Source: an uncultured Verrucomicrobiota bacterium | GTDB taxonomy: Bacteria > Verrucomicrobiota > Kiritimatiellia > RFP12 > UBA1067 | Direction: 5' to 3' | DNA: 8,456 nt | NCBI GenBank assembly: GCA_945613785.1 | Contig: CALZAJ010000064.1 | Span: 1-8,456, forward strand | Shown: positions 1 to 6,147 of the stretch, one piece after another | Layout of the letters: each line of letters opens with the position of its first letter | How positions within the stretch are numbered: position 1 is the stretch's first letter | Notes under the pieces: generated by a model | Databases searched by the model: none | What the model saw: only the letters and a program-made list of their open reading frames with translations | What the model was told of the DNA's origin: nothing | Translations under genes and position numbers: made by a program

Positions 1-47
1 AAAATCACACCCCGTGAGCTATTTCTTCTCATTTTGCCGTTGTGAAA

Positions 48-56
48 TGATATAAT
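48..56 (+). promoter_or_regulatory. Extended -10 promoter of coaD, predicted leaderless
   Basis: The sequence TGATATAAT is a perfect TATAAT hexamer (51-56) preceded by the TG of an extended -10 element. No good -35 hexamer lies 16-18 bases upstream, which fits the known ability of extended -10 promoters to work without one. Transcription would start near 62-64, three to five bases before the coaD ATG at 67. No Shine-Dalgarno sequence precedes that ATG, so the transcript is inferred to be leaderless. The same nine bases occur before ugd and argS. Confidence 0.8.
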
Positions 57-66
57 ATGGTGCATC

Positions 67-549
67 ATGTCAGAGAAAATCGCAGTCTATCCGGGAACGT
101 TCGATCCGATGACGAAAGGTCACTTCGATCTTATCGTCCGCGGAGCGAAACTCTATGACAAGCTGCTCGTCGCCGTCGCGGCGACCAGCACGAAGAACGG
201 TGCGATGTTCTCGGCCGAGGACCGCATTGCGATGATCCGTGAGGACGTCGCCCGCGCGGGTCTCGCCAATGTCGAGGTCAAGATCCTCGATACGCTTCTC
301 GTCGAGTTCTGCCGTCGTGAGGGTGTCTCGGTCGTCATTCGCGGCGTCCGTGTGTACAGTGATTTCGAATACGAATTCCAGATGGCGCTCACCAACCGTC
401 GCCTGGCTCCGGAAATCGAGACGCTCTTCATGATGCCGAGCGAGAATCTCGCCTATGTCACGGCCTCGACCGTTCGCGAAATCTCCCGCTATGGCGGTGA
501 TACGGCTCCTTTCGTCACGGAGGCCGTGCAGAAGCGTTTGAAAGGATAA
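67..549 (+). CDS. coaD: Phosphopantetheine adenylyltransferase (CoaD)
   Basis: This cytoplasmic enzyme transfers AMP from ATP to 4'-phosphopantetheine, giving dephospho-CoA and pyrophosphate, the penultimate step of coenzyme A synthesis. The 160-residue product matches the usual length of bacterial CoaD (about 160). It is a nucleotidyltransferase of the Rossmann-like HIGH superfamily: the N-terminal YPGTFDP (8-14) is followed by T16-K-G-H19, the TxGH ATP-binding motif. The IRGVR segment (R92, R95) followed by DFEYE (99-103) is the family's phosphate-binding signature. A C-terminal TASTVRE stretch corresponds to the ATP-contacting S-S-x-VKE motif. All key residues are present, so the gene appears functional. 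It is the first gene of the window and probably of its transcription unit. The ATG at 67 is the only sensible in-frame start and has no ribosome binding site, consistent with a leaderless mRNA. The identification rests on motif recognition and is very secure. Confidence 0.97.
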   Translation: MSEKIAVYPGTFDPMTKGHFDLIVRGAKLYDKLLVAVAATSTKNGAMFSAEDRIAMIREDVARAGLANVEVKILDTLLVEFCRREGVSVVIRGVRVYSDFEYEFQMALTNRRLAPEIETLFMMPSENLAYVTASTVREISRYGGDTAPFVTEAVQKRLKG

Positions 550-584
550 GGATTAAGTGGTTTCTGTTCTGGGTATGCAAACTG

Positions 585-591
585 AAAGGAG
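585..591 (+). promoter_or_regulatory. Ribosome binding site of the flavodiiron protein gene
   Basis: AAAGGAG is a strong Shine-Dalgarno sequence, nine bases before the ATG at 601. It shows that this genome uses classical initiation for internal operon genes, in contrast to coaD and ugd. It also decides the start: the nearby ATG at 596 is in another frame. Confidence 0.85.
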
Positions 592-600
592 CTGGATGAG

Positions 601-1770
601 ATGAAGGTCACGGACGATATCAAGTACATCGGTGTCAACGATCACGAAGTTGATCTCTTTGAGGGGCAGTTCGAAGTCCCGCTCGGGATGGCTTACAATT
701 CCTATGTGATCAAAGACGAGAAGATTGCCGTAATGGATACGGTCGATCAGAACTTCGGCGACGAGTGGCTGCAGAACCTGAAGTCCGAGATCGGCGATGC
801 GAAGGTCGATTTCCTGGTCGTCCATCATATGGAGCCCGATCACTCGGCCAACATCGCGAAGTTCGCCGCGGCCTATCCTGAGGCGAAGATCGTCTCTTCG
901 CTGCCCGCGTTCGCGATGATGAAGAATTTCTTCGGCACCGATTTCGCAGACCGCCGCGTCATCGTCAAGGAAGGCGATACGCTCGCCCTCGGCAGACATA
1001 CGCTTGCGTTCGTCGGAGCTCCTCTTGTCCACTGGCCAGAAGTCATCGTCTCCTATGACACGGCCGACAAGGTGCTGTTTTCCGCCGATGGCTTCGGCAA
1101 GTTCGGCGCGAACGATGTTGTTGATCCCGAGGGGTGGGACTGTGAGGCCCGCCGATACTATTTCGGCATCGTCGGAAAGTTCGGCGCACAGGTCCAGGCC
1201 TTGCTCAAGAAGGCCGCCGGCCTTGACATCAAGATGATCTGCCCGCTCCACGGTCCCGTGCTCTCGACGGCGGAGGAGATCACCCATGCAATCGGGCAAT
1301 ACCTCACGTGGTCGTCCTACGGCGTTGAGTCCGAGGGCGTCTGCCTCGCCTATACGTCGGTTTACGGTCACACCAAGGCCGCGGCTGAGAAGTTCGCCGA
1401 GATCCTGAAGGCGAAGGGTTGCCCGAAGGTTGCGATGGCTGACCTCGCCCGCGATGACATGTACGAGACGATTGAAGACGGTTTCCGTTACGGCAAGCTC
1501 GTGCTTGCGACGACGACCTACAACGGCGCGGTCTTCCCGAAGATGGAGGAGTACATCCGTCACCTCATGCGCCGTCAGTACCAGAATCGTAAGGTCGGCC
1601 TGATCGAGAACGGCACCTGGGCGCCGATGGCCGCGAAGGGCATGAAGGAACTTCTGGGCGCGATGAAGGACATCACGGTCTGCGAGACCGTCGTGACGAT
1701 CAAGGGTGCTCTGGCGGACGACGCGGTCGCCCAGATGCAAAAGCTGGCGGACGAAATACTTGGGAACTGA
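601..1770 (+). CDS. fprA: Flavodiiron protein (A-type flavoprotein, O2/NO reductase)
   Basis: Flavodiiron proteins reduce O2 to water and/or NO to N2O in the cytoplasm and protect anaerobes from oxidative or nitrosative stress, usually taking electrons from rubredoxin. The 389-residue protein has the standard two-domain layout: a metallo-beta-lactamase-like diiron domain (about 1-245) and a flavodoxin domain (about 246-389). The diiron ligand set is complete: H76-x-E78-x-D80-H81, H144 (in VHWPE), D163 (in SADGF) and H217 (in PLHGP). The FMN phosphate loop is TSVYGHT (252-258). No C-terminal rubredoxin or NAD(P)H:rubredoxin reductase module is fused, and no rubredoxin gene is in the window, so the electron donor must be encoded elsewhere. 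The gene follows coaD by 51 bases and has its own good ribosome binding site. Whether O2 or NO is preferred cannot be read from the sequence. Family assignment is very secure; the symbol fprA is the name commonly used for stand-alone members. Confidence 0.95.
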   Translation: MKVTDDIKYIGVNDHEVDLFEGQFEVPLGMAYNSYVIKDEKIAVMDTVDQNFGDEWLQNLKSEIGDAKVDFLVVHHMEPDHSANIAKFAAAYPEAKIVSSLPAFAMMKNFFGTDFADRRVIVKEGDTLALGRHTLAFVGAPLVHWPEVIVSYDTADKVLFSADGFGKFGANDVVDPEGWDCEARRYYFGIVGKFGAQVQALLKKAAGLDIKMICPLHGPVLSTAEEITHAIGQYLTWSSYGVESEGVCLAYTSVYGHTKAAAEKFAEILKAKGCPKVAMADLARDDMYETIEDGFRYGKLVLATTTYNGAVFPKMEEYIRHLMRRQYQNRKVGLIENGTWAPMAAKGMKELLGAMKDITVCETVVTIKGALADDAVAQMQKLADEILGN

Positions 1771-1794
1771 GAGCGCAGGGTTAAGAGTTTTGAG

Positions 1795-2991
1795 ATGACA
1801 GGCGGTAAGAACAGAGTTGCGCAGCACGTCGCGGATTTGCCGAAGAGCGGCATCCGCAAGTTCTTTGACATCGTCGCCCAGTCCAAGGACGTCGTGTCTC
1901 TCGGCGTCGGCGAGCCCGACTTCGATACGCCCTGGCACATCTCCCGTGCGGCCGTCACCTGTCTTGAGGATGGCGGCACGCACTATACCTCCAACCTCGG
2001 CACGCCCCAACTCCGTCAGGCGATCTGCCGTTATCTCGAACGGCGCTTTGACGCCCGCTATGATTGGGAAAAGGAAGTCCTTGCCACGGTCGGCGTCTCC
2101 GAGGCGATCGACCTCGCGATCCGCGCGCTCTGCGCGCCCGGCGACGAGGTTCTCTACCACGAACCGTGCTTCGTCAGCTACTCGGCGACGATCAAGCTCG
2201 CCCATGCGACGCCGGTCGCGGTCGAGACGAAGGTCGAGGAAGAGTTTCGTCTGACGGTCGCTGCCCTTGAAGCAAAGGTGACGCCGAAGACAAAGGCGCT
2301 TCTCTTGAATTTCCCGTGCAACCCGACGGGCGCGACGCTCAACCGTGAGGAGATGCACGCGATTCTCGCGTTTTGCGAGAAACACGACATCATCCTGTTG
2401 GCGGACGAGGTCTATTCCGAGCTCAATTACGAGATCGACGACTCCGTTCCGCCGTCCGAACAGCCGAAGCTACCGTCCTTCGCCGCGTTTCCCGAGTACC
2501 GCGATCGCGTCATCCTCCTGAACGGCTTCTCCAAGAGTTGGGCGATGACGGGCTACCGTCTCGGCTATGCGTGCGGCCCCGTGGACATCATCGACGCGAT
2601 GATGAAGATCCACCAATACGGCATCATGTCCGCACCGACCCTGGCGCAGGCCGCGGGCGTCGAGGCGATGGACCAAGGGGACAACGACGTCGCCCGCATG
2701 CGCCGCGAATACAAGAAGCGCCGCGACTTCCTGGTGCCGGCTCTCAATGAGATGGGACTCAAGACGCTGATGCCCAAGGGCGCGTTCTACCTTTTCCCTG
2801 ACGTCCGACAGACCGGTCTTTCGAGCGACGACTTCTGCATGAACCTCCTCAAGGACTTCGGCGTCGCCTGCGTGCCGGGCGAGGCATTCGGTCCGTGCGG
2901 CAACGGTTTCATCCGCATGAGCTACGCGACCTCCCTTGAGAAGATCAAGGTCGCCGCCGAACGCATCGGCAAGATGCTCAAGAGTCTCTGA
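1795..2991 (+). CDS. Class I/II PLP-dependent aminotransferase, PatA/AspC-like
   Basis: This is a fold-type I aminotransferase of 398 residues, the usual family length. Visible landmarks are an N-terminal substrate-lid region with SGIRKFFDIVAQ and LGVGEPDF (about 18-43), NFPCNPTGA with PLP-contacting N176, D204 in the ADEVYSEL segment that pairs with the pyridine nitrogen, the Schiff-base lysine K247 in GFSKSWAMTGYRLGY, and the carboxylate-binding R374 in GFIRMS. From memory the closest textbook relative is Bacillus PatA (aminotransferase A, acting on aromatic or acetyl-diaminopimelate type substrates), with aspartate aminotransferases next; the substrate cannot be fixed from sequence alone. 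The 24-base gap after the flavodiiron gene has only a weak ribosome binding site (AAGAG, 1783-1787), so translation may depend on upstream ribosomes. Its TGA overlaps the recD2 ATG by one base (TGATG), which suggests translational coupling. The enzyme class is certain, the exact reaction is not. Confidence 0.92.
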   Translation: MTGGKNRVAQHVADLPKSGIRKFFDIVAQSKDVVSLGVGEPDFDTPWHISRAAVTCLEDGGTHYTSNLGTPQLRQAICRYLERRFDARYDWEKEVLATVGVSEAIDLAIRALCAPGDEVLYHEPCFVSYSATIKLAHATPVAVETKVEEEFRLTVAALEAKVTPKTKALLLNFPCNPTGATLNREEMHAILAFCEKHDIILLADEVYSELNYEIDDSVPPSEQPKLPSFAAFPEYRDRVILLNGFSKSWAMTGYRLGYACGPVDIIDAMMKIHQYGIMSAPTLAQAAGVEAMDQGDNDVARMRREYKKRRDFLVPALNEMGLKTLMPKGAFYLFPDVRQTGLSSDDFCMNLLKDFGVACVPGEAFGPCGNGFIRMSYATSLEKIKVAAERIGKMLKSL

Positions 2992-5237
2992 TGAGCTGCC
3001 CGTCCGACGACCCGGTTCCGCGTGAGACCGTCGAGGGGACGATCAAGTCGGTCGTCTACCACAATGACGAGAACGGGTACACCGTTCTCCACGTCGAACC
3101 GCCGTCGAACGGCTTCGAGCTGGCGCGGGGACGCGAGATCACCATCGTCGGCAAGGCACAGGCCGTGTGGGAAGGGGAAGACGTCAAGGCCGAGGGCCAG
3201 TGGGTGACCGACAAGGTCCACGGACGCCAGTTCAAGGCCGACAACATCACCTGCGTCGCACCGAAGTCCATCGTCGGCATCGAGCGCTATCTCGCCTCCG
3301 GACTCATCAAGGGCATCGGCAAGGTCCTCGCCCATCGTATCGTTGAGACCTTCGGGACTGAGACGCTGAACGTTCTCGAACACCAGTCGGCGCGTCTGCG
3401 CGAGGTGCCCAAGCTCGGTAAGGCGAAGATCGCCCAGATCCGCGAAAGCTGGCACGCGAATTCGACGATGCGCGAGAACATGATCTTCGGCCAGACCTAT
3501 GGCATCTCGATCATCAAGATGACGAAGATCGTCCGCAAGTACGGACCCGACGCGATCGCCATCATCAAGGCAAACCCCTACCAGCTCTGCCGCGACATCT
3601 GGGGCATCGGCTTCGCGACGGCCGACAGGATCGCGCTGTCCGTCGGCATTCCCAAGGATTCGCTCCTTCGCGCGCGCGCTTCGTTGACCTATACGCTGGA
3701 GTCCGAGGCAGAGGACGGCGGACATTGCTGGACCTTTGAGAACGATCTTCTTCTCCACGCCAACGAGCTGACCGAGATCCCGACCGAGATCCTTGGCCAG
3801 GCCCTTGAAGAGGAACTCGAGGCCGGTCACATCATCGCAGAAAGCGACCCCGCCGCTGCGGGAGGGGAGGATCCCTCCTGGGCCGAACGACACGACGTCA
3901 CGGCTCCCCGCAAGATTTATCTCAAGTCCTTCTATTGGGCCGAACGTCAGACCGCCGCCCACGTGAAGCGCATTCTCGGAGCACCCTGTTCCTTCAAGCC
4001 GATCGATGCCGGCAAGGCCGTATCCTGGTGGGAGCAGAAGGCGGGCTTCACGCTCGCCAACCAGCAGTCCACGGCGCTTGAGCGCTGTCTTGGCAACAAG
4101 TTCTCGATCATCACGGGCGGACCCGGCGTGGGCAAGACGACCATCATCCGCGCGCTGGTTGACATCTACTCGATGCGCAAGCTCAAGCTCGTCCTGGCTG
4201 CTCCCACTGGCCGTGCCGCGAAACGCATGACCGAATCGGTCGGTGCGCCGGCCCAGACGATTCACAGACTTCTCAAGTGGAACCCCGTCACCAACAAGTT
4301 CACCTATGACGAGGAGAACCGCTATGACGCCGACGTCTTCATCTTCGACGAGACGTCGATGATCGACATCAAGCTCGCGAAAGAGCTCCTCTCGGCCATT
4401 CCCGACACGGCCGCGGTCGTCTGGGTCGGCGATACCGACCAGTTGCCGTCCGTCGGCGCGGGTAGCGTCCTCGGGGATCTCATCAAGTCCGGCGCCGTCG
4501 CGTCGACGCGCCTCGACCACATCTTCCGCCAGGACTCATCAGGACTCATCGTCCTCAACGCCCACCACGTCAATGCAGGCGAGCCGCTCGAGGTACGGCA
4601 GGGCGATACCGACTTTTACTTCATGCGCTGTGAGGATCCGATCCAGTGCGTCCAGCGTGCGATCGACTTCATGACGACGCGCATTCCACGCAAGTTCGGA
4701 CTCGACCCCCTCGCCGATGTCCAGATCCTGACGCCCATGCGGCGCAACCTACTCGGGACCGAGAACCTCAACGTCGAGTTGCAGAAGGCGCTCAACCCGT
4801 CCGGCGATGCCGTTATCCGCGGCGGGACGATGTTCCGCACCGGAGACCGTGTGATGCAGCTCCGCAACAACTATGACAAGGATGTCTATAACGGCGACGT
4901 CGGTTTCGTGAAGGCCGTAGATCCGGAGGACCGCAAGCTCGTCGTCCTGTTCGACGGACGCCCCGTGACCTACGAAGCGGCGGATCTTGACGAACTTGTC
5001 CTCGCCTATGCGATGACCATCCACAAGTCGCAGGGCAGCGAGTATCCGGCCGTCATCGTGATTCTCCATACGCAGCACTACGTGATGCTCCAGCGGAATC
5101 TTCTCTACACGGCCATTACCCGCGGCAAGAAGCTCGTGCTTCTCATGGGCGTTCCCTACGCGATCGACCAGGCCATCAAGAACAATACGGTCCGCGAACG
5201 CCGCACGTCGCTGGCGGAACGACTCGCGGCACGCTGA
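2991..5237 (+). CDS. recD2: RecD2-type ATP-dependent 5'-3' DNA helicase
   Basis: RecD2 is a superfamily 1B helicase that unwinds DNA 5' to 3'. It occurs in bacteria independently of RecBC and is linked to DNA repair and fork processing. The 748-residue protein has the long N-terminal region that separates RecD2 from RecD: an OB-like segment (about 13-90, with EGTIKSVVYHNDENGYTV) and helix-hairpin-helix DNA-binding repeats (about 95-225, with GLIKGIGKVLAHRI and IWGIGFATADRIA). The helicase core follows: Walker A GGPGVGKTT (376-384, K382), the AAPTGRAAKRM motif, Walker B FDET (D453, E454), motif III GDTDQLPSVG (480-489), FRQ near 513-515, the UvrD-like AMTIHKSQGSEYP segment and motif VI YTAITRGKK (R711). 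Every ATPase motif is intact. A variable acidic linker (about 286-305) is encoded by a GC-rich stem-loop. The ATG overlaps the preceding stop codon by one base. No recB or recC lies in the window. Confidence 0.95.
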   Translation: MSCPSDDPVPRETVEGTIKSVVYHNDENGYTVLHVEPPSNGFELARGREITIVGKAQAVWEGEDVKAEGQWVTDKVHGRQFKADNITCVAPKSIVGIERYLASGLIKGIGKVLAHRIVETFGTETLNVLEHQSARLREVPKLGKAKIAQIRESWHANSTMRENMIFGQTYGISIIKMTKIVRKYGPDAIAIIKANPYQLCRDIWGIGFATADRIALSVGIPKDSLLRARASLTYTLESEAEDGGHCWTFENDLLLHANELTEIPTEILGQALEEELEAGHIIAESDPAAAGGEDPSWAERHDVTAPRKIYLKSFYWAERQTAAHVKRILGAPCSFKPIDAGKAVSWWEQKAGFTLANQQSTALERCLGNKFSIITGGPGVGKTTIIRALVDIYSMRKLKLVLAAPTGRAAKRMTESVGAPAQTIHRLLKWNPVTNKFTYDEENRYDADVFIFDETSMIDIKLAKELLSAIPDTAAVVWVGDTDQLPSVGAGSVLGDLIKSGAVASTRLDHIFRQDSSGLIVLNAHHVNAGEPLEVRQGDTDFYFMRCEDPIQCVQRAIDFMTTRIPRKFGLDPLADVQILTPMRRNLLGTENLNVELQKALNPSGDAVIRGGTMFRTGDRVMQLRNNYDKDVYNGDVGFVKAVDPEDRKLVVLFDGRPVTYEAADLDELVLAYAMTIHKSQGSEYPAVIVILHTQHYVMLQRNLLYTAITRGKKLVLLMGVPYAIDQAIKNNTVRERRTSLAERLAAR
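3859..3880. repeat. GC-rich stem-loop inside recD2
   Basis: Bases 3859-3866 can pair with 3873-3880, giving an eight-pair stem (seven Watson-Crick, one G:U) around a six-base loop. It lies in the part of recD2 that encodes the linker around residues 286-305 (Ala, Gly, Asp, Pro and Glu rich), a stretch I do not recognise as conserved in RecD2 proteins. It could be a small palindromic element accommodated in frame, or simply a chance feature of a GC-rich linker. One copy alone does not prove a repeat family. Confidence 0.4.
4531..4550 (+). repeat. Perfect 10-base tandem duplication in recD2
   Basis: AGGACTCATC occurs twice in direct succession. Ten is not a multiple of three, so gain or loss of one unit would shift the frame, yet the reading frame is right on both sides: FRQ before it and LIVLNAH after it are the conserved helicase sequence. 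The encoded DSSG has the same length as the equivalent segment of other RecD2 proteins as I recall them, so this appears to be chance identity or an old event, not a damaging recent duplication. Confidence 0.9.
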
Positions 5238-5242
5238 ACCCT

Positions 5243-6127
5243 ATGGACGAACGCCATCTTATTCTCGCACCTCTCCGCGGCGTCACCATCCGCTGCTTCC
5301 GCGCGGTCTTTGCGGACGTGATTCGCGAAGTCGGCTTCACCGAGGCCGTCACGCCGTTCATTACCGCCAACCCCGGACTCGATCCGCTCAAGGATCGGGA
5401 GCTGAAGACCTCCGGCGACAACCTGGACGAGCGGGACGGACTGCGCCTCACGCCGCAGTTCATCGGTAAGGATCCCGCGGCCTTGCGCTTCTGCCTGGAA
5501 CGAATTAAGTCGGCAGGCTATGAGACGGCCGATCTCAATTGTGGGTGTCCGTTTCCGATGGTGCGCAACAAGGGACGTGGGAGTGGCATTCTGCGCACGC
5601 CTGACGTCCTTCGCCGGATGATGGAGGTCGGTTGCGAGGCGATGGGGCCCGGCAAGTTCTCCGTGAAGACGCGTCTTGGCGTGACGCGGACGGACGAGCT
5701 TCTCAAGTTGATTCCGATGATCAACGAGTTCCCGCTGCGCTTCCTCACCGTCCATGCCCGCACGGCCGAACAGATGTACGAAGGAAAATGTGATCTCGAG
5801 ATGATGTGCGAGGTTGCGAAACAATGCAAGGTGCCGCTCGTCCTCAATGGTGACATTCCGCTCCCAGACACCCAACAACCCAACAGCCCCAACACCTCTT
5901 CTTTGATGATTGGCCGTCCGTTCCTACGCTATCTGGGCGAACGGGAGGACATTGGCGAACTCTTGGATCGCTATGTTGCGGCCTCGGTTGTGGAACTGTG
6001 CGGGGAACGTCCCGTGATCGGACGCCTGAAGGAGCTCCTCGCGTACTGGAAGGACCTGCCGCGGTGGAACCGTCGCTGGCAGGTCGCGAAGCTCGCACGC
6101 TCGTTGTCCGAGCTCAAGGTGTGGTAA
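5243..6127 (+). CDS. tRNA-dihydrouridine synthase family protein
   Basis: Dus enzymes are FMN-dependent and reduce specific uridines in the tRNA D-loop to dihydrouridine using NADPH. The 294-residue product has the TIM-barrel landmarks in order: LAPLRGVT (8-15) near the FMN site, QFIGKDP (72-78), LNCGCPFPMVRNKGRGSG (98-115) with the catalytic proton donor C102, SVKTRLG with K142, TVHART with H171, LNGDI (201-205) and the FMN phosphate loop MIGR (222-225), followed by a C-terminal helical domain. The CPFPMVxNKGRGSG variant marks, from memory, a branch distinct from DusA, DusB and DusC, so I give no symbol. Residues about 206-220, where a barrel helix is expected between NGDI and MIGR, are instead a Pro/Asn/Gln/Ser stretch encoded by CCCAACA-like repeats; activity is therefore uncertain. 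The gene starts five bases after recD2 without a clear ribosome binding site, suggesting translational coupling. Confidence 0.88.
   Translation: MDERHLILAPLRGVTIRCFRAVFADVIREVGFTEAVTPFITANPGLDPLKDRELKTSGDNLDERDGLRLTPQFIGKDPAALRFCLERIKSAGYETADLNCGCPFPMVRNKGRGSGILRTPDVLRRMMEVGCEAMGPGKFSVKTRLGVTRTDELLKLIPMINEFPLRFLTVHARTAEQMYEGKCDLEMMCEVAKQCKVPLVLNGDIPLPDTQQPNSPNTSSLMIGRPFLRYLGEREDIGELLDRYVAASVVELCGERPVIGRLKELLAYWKDLPRWNRRWQVAKLARSLSELKVW
5871..5894 (+). repeat. CCCAACA low-complexity repeat within the Dus-family gene
   Basis: The heptamer CCCAACA occurs at 5871-5877, 5879-5885 and 5888-5894, spaced by one and two bases. The surrounding stretch (about 5864-5900) has almost no G on the + strand and is rich in Pro, Asn, Gln and Ser codons, unlike the rest of the gene. 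It stays in frame and takes the place of a TIM-barrel helix. It may be a short interspersed repeat or slippage-prone tract that invaded the gene. Confidence 0.75.
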
Positions 6128-6130
6128 TTT

Positions 6131-6139
6131 TGATATAAT
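6131..6139 (+). promoter_or_regulatory. Extended -10 promoter of ugd, predicted leaderless
   Basis: TGATATAAT recurs here, with TATAAT at 6134-6139, four bases after the stop codon of the preceding gene. The expected start of transcription (about 6145-6147) almost coincides with the ugd ATG at 6148, and no Shine-Dalgarno sequence is present. The upstream part of the promoter would overlap the end of the preceding gene; no good -35 box is visible there. Confidence 0.82.
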
Positions 6140-6147
6140 TACTATCA

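Noticed and set aside
553..2385. A 610-codon open frame on the - strand opposite the flavodiiron and aminotransferase genes
   Set aside because: Its product is Arg/Asp/Leu-rich with no recognisable motif. It spans two well-supported genes and arises because GC-rich codon use leaves few stop codons in the opposite frame.
2922..4520. A 532-codon open frame on the - strand opposite recD2
   Set aside because: Same cause: a shadow of the strongly biased recD2 coding sequence, with no conserved motifs and no promoter like the three found on the + strand.
4887..4892. TATAAC inside recD2 as an internal promoter
   Set aside because: It is not a perfect hexamer, lacks the preceding TG, and encodes part of a conserved helicase segment.
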